The notes below the pieces were generated by a model. It did not search any database and was not told the origin of the DNA. It was given only the letters and a program-made list of their open reading frames with translations. A program made the translations under genes and the position numbers. 64,000 nt of DNA from Fonsecaea monophora (Eukaryota; Ascomycota; Eurotiomycetes; Chaetothyriales; Herpotrichiellaceae). The stretch covers positions 124,001 to 188,000 of the forward strand of contig NW_019173975.1 of the NCBI RefSeq assembly GCF_001642475.1. Direction: 5' to 3'. Shown piece after piece: positions 11,246-22,267 of this stretch. Every line of letters begins with the position of its first letter. Positions within the stretch are counted from its first letter, which is position 1.

Positions 11246-12382
11246 TCAAATTTTAGAGCTTGAGACCTCGCCAACACTGAATTCAGCTTTGACGCCCAGA
11301 TGATCAGTGACCCAGCCCGCCTCCATTCCTTCTTCGTCGATCAAAGCCTTCCTGACATTTTCTTCTTCGGCTTCGACCCCCATACCGATGCGCTCGAATT
11401 TCTCGCATCTCAGCTTTCCACAGAAGAACAATTTGTCCATTCGACTGCAGCCAAACATGTTCCTCAGTTTAGTCGGAGCCATCTGGCCCCAAGTATATCC
11501 TTGGTCGGTATCCTCCTTTCCGCCAAGTGTCAGGTATGCATCCTGGAGGTTGTTGTCCGAATGGAGTGTCTTGTCGAAGTCCTGGATGGCGTTGAGATCT
11601 CCGCCGAGCACACTGCCGCTTACCTCTGGGTCATGCATCCATTTGGCAGCCGTTGCTAGCTGGTGGGGTCGTTTCGGTGGATCCGCAATCAACGACTCTA
11701 GATGTGTATTGCAGATGCGGATGATCTGGGCGTTGGCAAACGTCACATCGACGAACAACCCGTCCCTCTCCATGGCGGTCTGCTCGTAATGGACACGGAA
11801 GACGGAAGCGATGGGCAAGACCTTTGGAACGAGCGTGCAGGTACCATAGTACCCGGATTCCCAGTACTTGTTGTCTATATCGGTTATGTTGTAGTTGGCT
11901 CTAATCCACGGCTGGGTTTGAAGTAGTGCCAGATCGGTTTCAAGCATCTCTTGTAACATGATGATGCTGGGCAGTGGGGCGTCCTCCACATGAGATTGCA
12001 GGTGCTTGAGAGCAGCCTGCATGCGCTCATCCGCGAAAGGCAGCATAAAGTCGATGTTCCACGACAAGAGCATGAATCTGCTCAAGCCTGTCACCCCTGA
12101 AGCCGTCTTGGACGGAGTGACCTGCTGCCATGAGGAAGTCTCAGGCGAGAAGGAGAAGTAGGGCTGGTCGAATCTTTGCTGTCGTGTCCAAGGATGCGAC
12201 GATTTCTTCTTCGACTCGATGAGCTCGATGATCCTCTTGAATTTGGGGTCCATGCTTAGCCGTTGCACCGTAGGTAGAGTTCCGAGGCTGTGAGATCTGG
12301 TGTAGATGCACGGCCGGGGCCGAATAGCGACAAGCCGGATGTTGTTCGTAGCGGTCTTGATGCTCCCGCGGAAATCGAACAT
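11246..12382 (-). CDS. Tyrosyl-DNA phosphodiesterase 2-like endonuclease/exonuclease/phosphatase protein
   Basis: Mg-dependent phosphodiesterase of the EEP superfamily. The motif order matches TDP2: LLSWNIDF (metal and Asn motif), MLQEML (catalytic Glu), ICNTHLES, GGDLNA and the final VTDHLG with Asp-His. TDP2 removes topoisomerase II adducts from 5' DNA ends in the nucleus, so a DNA-repair role is likely but inferred. The frame is single-exon. The first in-frame ATG at 12382 gives 378 aa with an Arg-rich N-terminus (NNIRLVAIRPRPCIYTRSHS) that looks like a mitochondrial presequence. The next ATG at 12253 (MDPKFKRIIELIESKK) gives 335 aa and begins at the conserved part. The choice between them is open. 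Tail-to-tail with vps33. Confidence 0.82.
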   Translation of the reverse strand: MFDFRGSIKTATNNIRLVAIRPRPCIYTRSHSLGTLPTVQRLSMDPKFKRIIELIESKKKSSHPWTRQQRFDQPYFSFSPETSSWQQVTPSKTASGVTGLSRFMLLSWNIDFMLPFADERMQAALKHLQSHVEDAPLPSIIMLQEMLETDLALLQTQPWIRANYNITDIDNKYWESGYYGTCTLVPKVLPIASVFRVHYEQTAMERDGLFVDVTFANAQIIRICNTHLESLIADPPKRPHQLATAAKWMHDPEVSGSVLGGDLNAIQDFDKTLHSDNNLQDAYLTLGGKEDTDQGYTWGQMAPTKLRNMFGCSRMDKLFFCGKLRCEKFERIGMGVEAEEENVRKALIDEEGMEAGWVTDHLGVKAEFSVGEVSSSKI

Positions 12383-12759
12383 GCAATTTCTGGCCAGAAC
12401 TGAATCACCCACAAGATAACATCTCAAAAGAAGCTCGTGCAGTCAGCAAAGGACAGATAAAGAGCCATTGAGGCGATGGATGAATGACAGGGCGCAGCCG
12501 AGGTTGCGATGCGCAGGTTGTCAGATGCTTGTTGCTCATTGGACGCAGTCGATTTTCATCCTCGAGCAACCACAAGCACGGAATCTCTTCTGGTACATAG
12601 TCAACATCGTCGTTCATTCTCCTTCTTGCCAGAGTCCAGCCCATTTTCGGTCTCATACACAGAGATGGACAGATGAAATCGCGGCGGTGGTCCTTGATCG
12701 TCAACATCAGAGCTCCAGCGTCCACAACATAATCGTCTTCCAAGCATGACTGCGCAGAA
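12383..12759. promoter_or_regulatory. Divergent promoter between the TDP2-like gene and the Zn2Cys6 regulator
   Basis: About 377 bp between start codons, or 506 bp if the inner TDP2-like ATG is used. It contains no gene I can support. Confidence 0.5.
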
Positions 12760-15125
12760 ATGTCAGATCAAAGTCCAGCGAATCCATCCCAGTCCAAGCG
12801 GACCAGACCGGTAATTTCTTGCCTGGAATGCAGACGGAAAAAGCTACGGTGCTCTCGTTCGTATCCCTGTCAGCAATGTGTCAAAATTGGACGCCCTAGT
12901 GGATGCGAATATCAGGCAGGTCAAGAACCGGAGCCAAACTCCGAACATCCAGTATTCCTGGATACCGTGAACAAGCGACGGCGCCTAGATCCGGCGCCCA
13001 GTGTGGACGGAGGGGGAAGCGATGTTGCGCGAATTGGTCTCTCTGACAATGGGCCGCCTGTGGTGAGGCATGGTATCATTGAGGATCTCCAGGACCGCGT
13101 GTCCAGACTCGAGCAGGCTTTGCTCGCTCAAAGCACCAGCCGCAGTGGCGAGCCGCCCGTCACCCACAGTCTGCGGATTCATCCTCCATCAGACGGCTTT
13201 GTCGACACTGAAAAGTCCTCGACCAGGCCTGGTCAGATGAGCTCACAGGTGAGGCCTTGTGCAAGAACCTTGACCATGCCTCCTGGGTTACTCAAATCTG
13301 ACTCTGATAGTTCAACGACGCTTGCACGTTCATGACCAGGCTGCAGTATGATTCAACCACTCCCAGGCTGGCAGCGCTGCGAAGAGGACTGAAAGATTTG
13401 CATTACTCTGTCGAGAAGAATAACAAGGGTCAACACACCACCCAGCCGCAGTCAGTTTCCTCAATCAGCGAGCCTTCTCTCCAACTGCCGCCGTTCGATG
13501 TGTGCGAAAGGCTGGTCGTTCTCTATTTCGACAATCTGGAACATTGTTTTCGGATTCTGCATTTCCCCGAATTTAGAGATCAGTTGCGCATCTACTTTTC
13601 AAGGGGCGAGCACGCATGCAGGTTTGGTTTTGTTCCGCAGCTGGTCGGTGTGCTGGCACTCGCCGTCACTCTTGGTACCCATAGGGAATGTGAAGCAGCT
13701 CGATCATGCCTGGCCATCAAACCTGACAATGCACTGCAATTAATGAAGGACTTCCTCCGAGGTCTCCGGGATACTGAGAGATACCGGTTACCAGCTTTGC
13801 AGGTCAAGATGCTTCTCTCCATTTGCAGCTGGCTGAATTTGGTTCCGATGGACGATCTTTTCCGCCTGAATGGTGAACTTCTTCGAGATGCCCTGGTGAT
13901 GAAGATGGACCAAGACCCCTCGACCATAGCAGGGATTACCGTCTTCGAAGGAGAGCTGCGGCGCCGCACATGGATGACGATCGTGGAGTGTGACCTCATG
14001 CTGTCGATTCTGTGCAAGATGCCATGCCTGGTGCCTCCATACACCTCCAACCCGCCCCGAAATGTCAATGATGATGAGATATTCGAGGGTATGGAATCCC
14101 TGCCTCAATCACGACCAACACAGGATTGGACCGATGGTTTATGTCAATTTCTCCTCGCGCAGTCGTTTCCGCGCCGGGTTGTGGCCTGCAAACAAATCGA
14201 CGACGCGACCCATGTCAAGATCCAAGACCTCCTCCAGCACACTCGGTACCTGGAGAAAGTGCTCCAAGATCTCCCCCCGCCATTGCGCTTCAACTATACG
14301 GGTGACGCGGCGAGCAAGACCCCCTCTCGACTGATGGCCCGGATGGAACTTGACATCAGCATCAGACGACCCCTGATGCACCTGTACTCGCGCTGCATTC
14401 TTTCGCCCGACACATGTGAGCTGGAGCGGGAAGTGCGGACCGGCTACCTCCAGAGCTGCCTCATGCTCACCAACTACCAAGACCTGTTCGATCCGCAGTA
14501 CTCTGAGCTCAACGTACCCCGTCCGCAAGGCTACTGGGACTTTTTCTACACCTGCTACCGACAGGAACTGGGCCACGCCATCCTGGGGCTCTGTCTCGAG
14601 ATCGAGAAGCTCGGCTCCTCCGCCAGTCGGTCGAGTAGCACGCAGCCACCAGCTCCTGCGGCACTGTCGCCGGACGGCCCCAACGACGGCGTCGTCAGAA
14701 CGCCCTCGTACACGCAGAACAGTCTGATCTACGCAGCCAAAGATGCCGTCGAACCAATGACCCGCCGCCTGCCCTACCGCGGCTCCAAAGTCAAAGACAT
14801 AGTCTACTACAACATCATCCTGACATCATTGCTGCCGCTGCCACAGCAAAACCCTGGAAGCACCGGCGGGCAGGACAAGGACGCCATGATCCTAGAAAGA
14901 CTAGAGGAGCTGGTCTACGAATGTCGCGCCGAGCTGGAACGAGCTGGCGTCTCAATCATTGCGGCCCCTCCGTCCTCCGAGCCGACTTCTCAGCCTCTTC
15001 CTCCTCCTCCCTCCACGACGACGACGACCTACACGTCCTGTATCGGCACCAGTTTCGACCCCGTGTGGGAGTGTTTCCCAAAGATTGACATTTTCCGAGA
15101 TGTCGATCCAGACGAGTCGTCGTAA
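12760..15125 (+). CDS. Zn2Cys6 fungal transcription factor
   Basis: Nuclear DNA-binding regulator. Exons 12760-13248 and 13311-15125 (62-nt intron, phase 0) give 767 aa. The binuclear zinc cluster uses Cys 21, 24, 31, 37, 40 and 49 (spacing 2-6-5-2-8), followed by a basic patch (KRRRLD) and a coiled coil near residues 110-130 (IIEDLQDRVSRLEQALL). The middle region matches the fungal-specific regulator domain: CERLVVLYFDNLEHCFRILH, then LRRRTWMTIVECDLMLSI with the family's RRTW-type motif. The C-terminus has a Pro/Thr stretch. The target genes are unknown. The divergent TDP2-like gene shares its upstream region. Confidence 0.93.
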
Positions 15126-15858
15126 CAACGCCGGTGCCGGTCGATCGACCTGGGCGAATTGTTATACTGAGAAGCCTCTCAGGTATATACAAGGTCTTTC
15201 TTATCACGCGTAGCCCGCCTCTCCATGGGTCGAGGCAGTCTCACCTCAAACATTCTCCGTGAGGTCTACCGGGATGGAGACAAGCGAGGCGACGCGAAGG
15301 GATGTCATCTGCGCGAGAGGTAACGAGGACAAGATTGTACAGGTCAATAGCGTATGCATAGTGACAATACAACACGACACGGCAAGAACATGAACGCCGT
15401 TGGATATTTAATGCTCCAGAGGTATATGATATCCATTTCAGAATATACCCAAACCCGCCTTGATGCATAATTCCGCCGGTCTATGTCTATTGAATGCTGA
15501 TTGTGTTCATTCTCGAACCTTTTTGCTTTGAAAATGCCGCAAGATGGATTTTGATCGTGCTGTCGAGGCCCATTCCGCTCGAAGCTCGCTAGATGCCCAA
15601 AGAAAACGCCTTCTCTTCGTGGCGGACCGTTACCATCATAACATCGGAATTTTGGTTGTGGTGTTAATACCCTCTAAGCTGATGAAGGTTGACGACGATA
15701 GTGTGTCAAGCAACTATGTCGCCTGGCTCTTAGAGTAAATGGGTATGCTCACGTCTTTTGGTCCGCTAGCTCCGTCTTGCTGACTGCTCGACCATTGGCA
15801 AAGTGCCATTGTGGTGGGAAAGAATGCCGCGACGGACTGTTTCGCCGCATCCATGCTA
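15126..15858. other. Intergenic, convergent 3' ends
   Basis: These 733 bp lie between the regulator and the ornithine carrier, tail to tail. Only short open frames without recognisable content are present. Confidence 0.6.
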
Positions 15859-16935
15859 TCAGCCGAAATACTTTCGCAATGCTTCGTAGATACTGAAAAT
15901 TATTGCTGAACTTGGCGCCGCACGGAAGACCGTGATGCCGCAGCCTCGATAGAATCCCTTGAGTCCCTGTTCTCGCCATAAGTCTCGACCAGTGGAAAGA
16001 AAGGTTAATTTGTTCTGTCCAGCGACAATATCGGTGCTGCAAGTCTGCATGCGTGACTTGATCGTGTCGGCAGGGTAGAATACGAAGTTGTAAGACATCC
16101 CTGCCGCTGCTCCCGCCACCATCTGCTGCCACACTTTGACATCTGATACTTGCTTCACAGTAGGGTCCGAGCGGAGGAACAACATTTTGACAGCCTCATA
16201 GGAGCCGAACCACGCAGCCGAGCCGCCTGTTTCGCGAATAAGTGTGCCTAGCTGTCCATGCCAGAAACCAAGCAGCCCTTGGGTGCGAAAGATTGTGGTG
16301 ATGAGCTGCATGGGGCCGGGTGGCCGAGTCGTCGAGTATCCCAGCTTTGAAGCGAGGTTGCCCGGGGCCAATGGGACTTGCATCTTGCATTTTATGAGTT
16401 CGATCGGTGTAAGAAGGAGAGACGTAAATGCTCCTGAGGTGGCACCACAAGCAACGAGGTAGGAGAAGGGGAGTTCGACCTTGCCGTGAGTATCTCGATC
16501 TCGTTGCGCGCGCAGTGACGGTGTTGCCTCCACAATGATATCCTGGGCGATTCGATAGCTGAAGAACAACGAGGATGTCTCTATCGCAGCACCGAGCAAG
16601 GGGGCACTGATTCCCCTGTACAGAGACACAACAGGCCCTTCAGGCGATCGAAACGCAGCGGAGAAGGCATCGAGGGGTCCTTGCAGCCGCGGGCCTGCGC
16701 CAGCCTCGTGCGGTTGAGACTGTAGTCGAACTTTGACCGTATCGAAAGGGTATTCGACAAATTTCCCCAGTATTCCAGCTGTTGATCCATAGACTATGTC
16801 CTTGAGCGCTTCCAGACCTTGGCTTGGAGGGGTATGCAGGACCTCTGACTCTCGGAGGGTAGATGTGCTGGGATTCTGACCATTGCTCTGGTCGAAGCCA
16901 GCGACTGACTGTAGCTCATCTTTGAAGGCTGCCAT
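15859..16935 (-). CDS. ort1: Mitochondrial ornithine carrier (ORT1/ARG11/AmcA type)
   Basis: Inner-membrane carrier of the SLC25 family that exchanges ornithine made in the matrix for cytosolic substrates, feeding arginine synthesis. The single exon gives 358 aa, with a 45-residue polar N-terminal extension beyond the usual 300-aa carrier. Three tandem repeats carry the signatures YPFDTVKVRLQ (near 62-72), TPIELIKCKMQ and YPADTIKSRMQ. The phrase GKFVEYPFDTVKVRLQSQP is characteristic of the ornithine carrier subgroup. Start ATG at 16935. Calling ornithine rather than another basic amino acid is from family resemblance. Confidence 0.88.
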   Translation of the reverse strand: MAAFKDELQSVAGFDQSNGQNPSTSTLRESEVLHTPPSQGLEALKDIVYGSTAGILGKFVEYPFDTVKVRLQSQPHEAGAGPRLQGPLDAFSAAFRSPEGPVVSLYRGISAPLLGAAIETSSLFFSYRIAQDIIVEATPSLRAQRDRDTHGKVELPFSYLVACGATSGAFTSLLLTPIELIKCKMQVPLAPGNLASKLGYSTTRPPGPMQLITTIFRTQGLLGFWHGQLGTLIRETGGSAAWFGSYEAVKMLFLRSDPTVKQVSDVKVWQQMVAGAAAGMSYNFVFYPADTIKSRMQTCSTDIVAGQNKLTFLSTGRDLWREQGLKGFYRGCGITVFRAAPSSAIIFSIYEALRKYFG

Positions 16936-17651
16936 GCAGAGGATAAATGGAGGAGAAGGAACGAGAAAATGCTATCGTCGTAACATATTGCGGTATCTGT
17001 GTGAGGGGGGCTCCGTGGAGCGAGGGAAGAGCGGTGTCGGTGCCGTTTGCGAAAATGGAGCGGAGTAATATAAAGCGCAGTGACACACCAGCAGGATGTA
17101 GTCGAGAAAATTTTCCGTGTCAGGGATCAAGCACAAGACTGCTAATGCATGGCAGGACTGGGCGCAGTTCAGAAGAGCCCATAAAGTGTTGCATTCATCT
17201 TTCAAAACCTGGAAATCGAGGGGTCCGCCAGTTGTACGTCGAGGAGTGGAGTGAATGGCGAAAAAGATTTTGTGGACAAACAGAGGCGATGAGGAAAAGT
17301 CGCATGCGCTAAAAGAATCAAGAGTCTGACAGCAACGCGGACAAGACTCCAAGCAAGTGATACCCTTGAAGTTTTGCCGTAAATTGACTACGTCAGACCC
17401 GCCTTTTTCTGCACTGCTCAGATCCCGATAAGATAAGAAATATTATTTGCTAGCCTCCACTACAAATGTTCGCCAAACGTGGACCTTGTCCTGTGCACTG
17501 TTCTTTGAGAGGGACACCTTCAGGCTTAGAGGCGCACTGAGTACTATCAGCCCCTACCACTTGGACCAAAATACCACCGGCTGGGGCAACGTCTCCGCTA
17601 GCAGAATCATCCCACCCAAAAGCCTCCACCGATTCTGTCCAAAAAGTCGGG
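16936..17651. other. Divergent promoter and possible missing cgr1 first exon
   Basis: This is the upstream region of ort1 and cgr1. From 17541 to 17651 the cgr1 frame is open without an ATG, so a short upstream coding exon may lie here. The only ATG close by (17466) is in another frame and needs splicing. Otherwise nothing recognisable. Confidence 0.45.
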
Positions 17652-18001
17652 ATGAGGGTCAATGGTACGCTACATCAGTTGAAATGTATTCTATGAAACT
17701 CACTGGATATGCAGGCAAGAACTGGCATGCTCCCAAGAAGCCTTTCCGCCCTACAGCAGGCCAGACAGCATATGCCAAACGAAAAGAACTCGATATGCTC
17801 AAACAAGCCACCAAGGCCCGCGAACAAGAAATGAAAGAAGAAAAAGAAGCCGAGCGGAATCGACGGATACAGGCCATCAAGGACAGACGGAAAGCTAAAG
17901 AGGAGAAAGAACGGTATGAGAAGATGGCAGAGAAAATGCATCAGAAATTGGTCGAGAGGAGGAAGCGAAGAGAGAAAAGGAATAAGCTGCTGAAAAGTTG
18001 A
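17652..18001 (+). CDS. cgr1: Cgr1, rRNA-processing protein of the 60S pathway
   Basis: Small basic nucleolar coiled-coil protein needed for pre-rRNA processing and 60S subunit formation. Exons 17652-17664 and 17715-18001 are joined by a 50-nt intron (GTACGC...ATGCAG). The junction gives MRVNGKNWHAPKKPFRPTAG, the family's hallmark opening. The rest is a long charged helix: EMKEEKEAERNRRIQAIKDR, then AEKMHQKLVERRKRREKRNK at the end. From this ATG the protein is 99 aa, slightly short for the family (about 110-120). The frame stays open upstream to 17541 without an ATG, so a further 5' exon is likely. Tail-to-tail with usb1. Confidence 0.85.
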
Positions 18002-18363
18002 GGGATTGTGCTGGACTGAAACCACAACTGGCAGCCCAGTCACGAATATCTATTCAAAGTTGACCGGACTGCTCGTCATATGTCTCTTCACAAGTCGCGG
18101 ATGAGAAGTCCAGCAAAATACCCCCGTCGTAGTCACGATGGGCTTTCTGGCTTGTTCAGGTCCAACAGCGCACCATTCTCCAGCCAGAAGCACTATCGCC
18201 GAGTGTTCGTGTCAGACGAGTCGGTGTGTCGAGGGAGTTGCAGACTCGAGACCCCTTGTTTGTGCCGAGCTGGAATGACGGCCGCGTGTGTTCGCAGCTG
18301 AGCATAAAGCTGCAGAGGTCGAAGCTTTGTGACGGGAAAGACAGATGCGGGAAGTCACCCTTC
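18002..18363. other. Intergenic, cgr1 and usb1 3' ends
   Basis: These 362 bp lie between convergent stops. No further gene seen. Confidence 0.6.
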
Positions 18364-19344
18364 TCACAAGACAACCGAACCGATATGGTTGTCATTCATG
18401 GTTCCACCACAACCGGCTGTGAAAGGACTGTCGATCACAGAATTCCCGATTTTGAGCTTGAGAAGTGGGAAGCTCACCTTCAACGCTCGCAACTTGTCAT
18501 CTACAAGACGGATGAGCTCTTGCCTGGCTCTATCGTGTGGCTCATCAAGAGCCCAAGCTATGCTGACATGAAAGGCATCCGACTTATCAGTCACTTTGCG
18601 TGTTGTCTTGCTCGCTTGCCCCGACTTCGGACCTTTGCGGGTGTCATAGGGTCCCTCATAGAGTTGAGGCAGGTTGAATTGCCGGGCAACCGCATTACAT
18701 ATTGACAGCAACCTGTTTAATTCATCGTTTTCAGGCTTCATGAGCTTCAGAACTAAGAAGAATCTTGTTTTGTCGTGATTCGGTACCCAGTCGAGTCCTG
18801 ACACCTTGACCCTGAATGGCTGGATGCGCCCCTCCCTCAACCTTGATTCGAGACGGGCATGGAACTGTTCCTTTTGCTCCGTCCTTAAGACAAGGGGCGC
18901 AGATAGGCTGATGTGAAGTGGTAAGGGTGCACCCAAATCAGAGTGAAGGAAGCTGTGTACATCGATTTTCGAGCCTTCATTCGTACCTCCTAATGCCAGA
19001 CCTGCTTTCTGTACCACCGTATCGAGGCTCACAAGGTCGCACTTTGATGGGTACCACTCAAGGTAGACATGAGTGGGCCAATTACCTACCGCATGGGGAA
19101 CTTGACGCGTGCGACCAGCGTGCAAGGAAGGGTCATCGGTAGTCGAACTTCTTACGTTGGTTGCGTAAAGCGAGTGAAAAGAACTTGGTAAGGGCGGCGG
19201 AGGAGGTTTGCGCCCACTGGACTCCGGTCCTTCTGGTTCCACGCGCTCAGCTTTTCGTTTCCCACACCTTTGCTTTATAGGCTCTTTGGTTGTGCATTGA
19301 TCCTCACTTTCAGAGCTCGAATCTGGATAGTCAACAAGGACCAT
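18364..19344 (-). CDS. usb1: Usb1, U6 snRNA 3'-end phosphodiesterase
   Basis: 2H-phosphoesterase that trims the 3' oligo(U) tail of U6 snRNA in the nucleus and so stabilises the spliceosomal U6 particle. The two catalytic HxS motifs are present: LHISLS (His near 144) and FHVSIAWAL (His near 259), at the usual spacing of about 115 residues. Between them come VSGLDWVPNHDKTRFFLVL and the conserved QFNLPQLYEGP region. The N-terminus is acidic/serine-rich with a polyproline run, as in other fungal homologues. The single exon from the first ATG at 19344 gives 326 aa. Convergent with cgr1, divergent from pal1. Confidence 0.93.
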   Translation of the reverse strand: MVLVDYPDSSSESEDQCTTKEPIKQRCGKRKAERVEPEGPESSGRKPPPPPLPSSFHSLYATNVRSSTTDDPSLHAGRTRQVPHAVGNWPTHVYLEWYPSKCDLVSLDTVVQKAGLALGGTNEGSKIDVHSFLHSDLGAPLPLHISLSAPLVLRTEQKEQFHARLESRLREGRIQPFRVKVSGLDWVPNHDKTRFFLVLKLMKPENDELNRLLSICNAVARQFNLPQLYEGPYDTRKGPKSGQASKTTRKVTDKSDAFHVSIAWALDEPHDRARQELIRLVDDKLRALKVSFPLLKLKIGNSVIDSPFTAGCGGTMNDNHIGSVVL

Positions 19345-20240
19345 GGTCAAGATTCAGCAATAGCCTGAGAAACGCACATGGCTCAAGGGCCAATGTGCCT
19401 GCCAAGCCGTGTATCGAAGCTTGATGATAGGAGGAGATCTTGCAAATAGAGTTGGGAGGTTGGCCGGGGTTGAGCAGGTTCGGATCCTTGGGACCTGTGA
19501 CGATCACAGGGGAGCGCTGAGCAAGCAGTGTTGAGGTTTGGTGGCTTGGAGGCAGGTGGAAATGACAACGTGGTGTGGTGACGAGGACAATGTCTCAGTT
19601 GTGCATATCGTCCACTAGTCGTTCCCGCAGGAGGAAAATCACAGGTGTAAATCAGAAATTCTGCACTCGTATGACCTTCGGGACCGGGATGCCGGGAACA
19701 GGGAATCTCAAGCACAAATATGTTGACTTCAGGATTGTAATATAGAGCAAATGCATAAAACCACTTCTCGACGAGGTAATCGATACAAATGCCTTAATGC
19801 ACCATGAAGAAGTCGCTGTTGAAGTTTATCCCCAGGCATCCCCTTGAGCCTTGATTTTAGTGGATGACGTCGAGACACAAGCCCAATGACAGGGTGGCTT
19901 TGGTGCCTAGTGTGTCCCAAGTCCGCACCCTGGAGTCCAGACCTGTTGGCTATCAGCCCCGCCGACCTTGCGAGGGACCCTCCCTCCAGGGTGCTCTCCA
20001 CCATGACATCGGTAGCAGGGTTTGTTGCCCGCCTTGCTCCGTTCTACATCCTTTAAACCTCCAATTATACCTGGCCTCGCTCGATGCGTATAGGTGGGAA
20101 GAATTCCTCTTAAGCTTTTCACTTCGTGTAAGCTGGGATAGCCGTTTTCTGATTCCTTTATTATCCTCTATTCTTACCGCAGGACTATTTGACGAGACGT
20201 CTTTCAATCCCACGAATTTGTGCATGTGCGAGCTTGGACC
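19345..20240. promoter_or_regulatory. Divergent promoter between usb1 and pal1
   Basis: These 896 bp contain no gene I can support. The pal1 side includes a long leader with several out-of-frame ATGs. Confidence 0.5.
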
Positions 20241-21502
20241 ATGGATACTGGCGACAAAAATTGGGTATGTGACATTTCTAGGTTCGCAATGAATCAGTAG
20301 GGCGCAAGACTGACATATTTTCCGTCCAGGCTACCAAGTACCTGCTTGACCCATTGAACGCACCAGAACCGTCTCAGGAAGATGGTCCAGGGAACACTTT
20401 CCGACCCGGTGCGACTGTCGCTCCTGTCAAGGCTTCCCCTCAATCAAAGCAACTTATCGGAAGACGTCTCTCAAAGAACAACCCGTACCGCAAGAACTCC
20501 ATTTCCAACAGCACCACAACTGAGATCAAGCGGTCTGCTTCCCTGAACAGTAATGGTTATTCCCCTATTTCGGGCAACAAAGGGCCATACCCTCCGCAAT
20601 CGTATCCTTCACCACCGCCCTCCGCAACCTCTCCAGCCACTCCCAACCATTATACACAGTCTCCTCAATCTCCACGGTCACCACCAACACCTCAGTCTCC
20701 TAGTTATAGACAAGAAGCCTTTGGAGATGAAAGCCACTCGAGCCCTCATAAAGGTCGTCGCCGACGCGGGAGCTCCCTCTCTGAGCGCTACCCGGGGGAC
20801 ATGTCTCATCGGCCGCTCGATACCCTGACAAAGCAAAAGGCTGTGGCAGATCGGTCGCGCCACACAACCAGAAAACATCACATCCAGCCGGACATCATTG
20901 ACAACCTTGACATGACTGGTGGTGGTGCCTATCACCACGGCGGACCGTACGACGCCACGCTGTTCGCCCGCAACAACTCGTTGAATAGTCCGCTAGCGGC
21001 CGTAGCGGCTTCGAACGCGGAAGCTCTCAAGGCAACACCCAGGGAGAAGATCATGGACTCCGTCAGAGGCCACAGACCACTCGACGGAGTAGCGGCATAT
21101 GCTCCAGGGAATATGGATCGCAATGGAAACGTCTACAACTATGAAGAGGGCGACAACATGATGATCGAAGGCAGTCCGGAAGGTGGCGCATATAAACGAT
21201 GGCCGGGTGTGCAATATGATCCCAGCGACGTCAAAGGCAAAGGCGAACCAAGTTATAGTTTAGAGAAGGCTCTGAAGGAGCACAAAATCTCCGACGAAGA
21301 CCAGAAGGCCAGCGGCAACAACGGCATTGAAATGAAGAATCGCAACAGGAGCTCGAGCGGCCCTGTTCCACCAACTGCAGATCGATCAGGCTGGGACGAC
21401 GGCCAGGGGCTCGGAAGAAGTGGAAGCATCAGCAAGAGGCTGAGTGGAGGATTGAAGAAAAGGTTTGGAAGTATCAAAAGAAGTCACCACCGGGACGACT
21501 AA
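20241..21502 (+). CDS. pal1: Pal1-family cell-morphology protein
   Basis: Cortical protein of the Pal1 family, linked in fission yeast to polarised growth and endocytic sites. Exon 1 (20241-20264) encodes only MDTGDKNW. A 65-nt intron (GTATGT...GTCCAG) joins it to 20330-21502, giving 398 aa. The family blocks are YLLDPLNAPEP, a Ser/Pro-rich low-complexity segment, GRRRRGSSLSERYPGDMSHR, then RPLDTLTKQKAVADRSRHT, HHIQPDIIDNLDMTGGGAYHH and GPYDATLFARNNSLNSPLAA. The C-terminus is basic (GGLKKRFGSIKRSHHR) and could bind membrane or be phosphorylated. The short first exon is supported by a consensus donor and an in-frame join. Confidence 0.92.
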
Positions 21503-22267
21503 TTTTGGCGGAATCTCTGTTGGGCAATCATCTGGCTTTGGGTAACGAGTTGCTTTTGGCGCCAAAGGTTTGGGACAAGTAGATGGGTCATCAAGTCGGA
21601 TGACGGATCCGACCCAGGCAGCAAGTTTCGTAGGACAGAAAAAACATTGTGCAAGAAACAATAGTTTGTTGTTGGAGGGTTGCTGCACTTTATAAATCGT
21701 ATATTCACAATCTATATGCTATCTATCCGTTACATTTTCAGAACCATCTTTGGTTAATATATCGGAACCGTGATCCACAGGCGGAATTCATCCACAAATA
21801 TAGGGCTCGATGCCTGATATACTGGCTACGCAACGCTCTACAAGCGTTCATGGCATGCAACTAAGTAGCCGTTTTGCCTCTCAAGAACCGTCACAAGGTG
21901 TGAAGGTCCTTGACGGGTATGAACCGTGACATGACTCTCCCTCTCGGAGTGCCATGTTCCCAGAATCAGCATCGTTGAAGACAGTTCGTCGTTTAGAGGT
22001 GGGGTGATATCGACGCTGAAGGTTTTGGGCCCTAGGGGCCTTTTCGACTTCGATTGCGTTCCCGTTCTCTTTTCCTTTCCGCTTCCATCGAACACAGTCT
22101 AATCAGTGACGTTGAGGGAGAGGACGTGCTTGCCTGCATCTTCATCACCACCACCATTTCCACAGACGTCGTGCCAGTGGTGGGCAGGGTCCCTGGCACT
22201 AAGCGTTGCCAGTTCGCAGCACCTCCGGGAGCGCTGTTAGTCCCTTCTCATGCGGGTGAGTTTATGG
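21503..22267. other. Intergenic, convergent 3' ends
   Basis: These 765 bp lie between pal1 and the thioesterase gene. A 70-codon open frame on the minus strand at 21838-22095 lacks an ATG start and is preceded closely by a stop. I do not call it. Confidence 0.55.

Noticed and set aside
21838..22095. 86-codon minus-strand frame with protein-like phrases
   Set aside because: Starts at GTG just after a stop, and no in-frame splice connection to the thioesterase gene was found.
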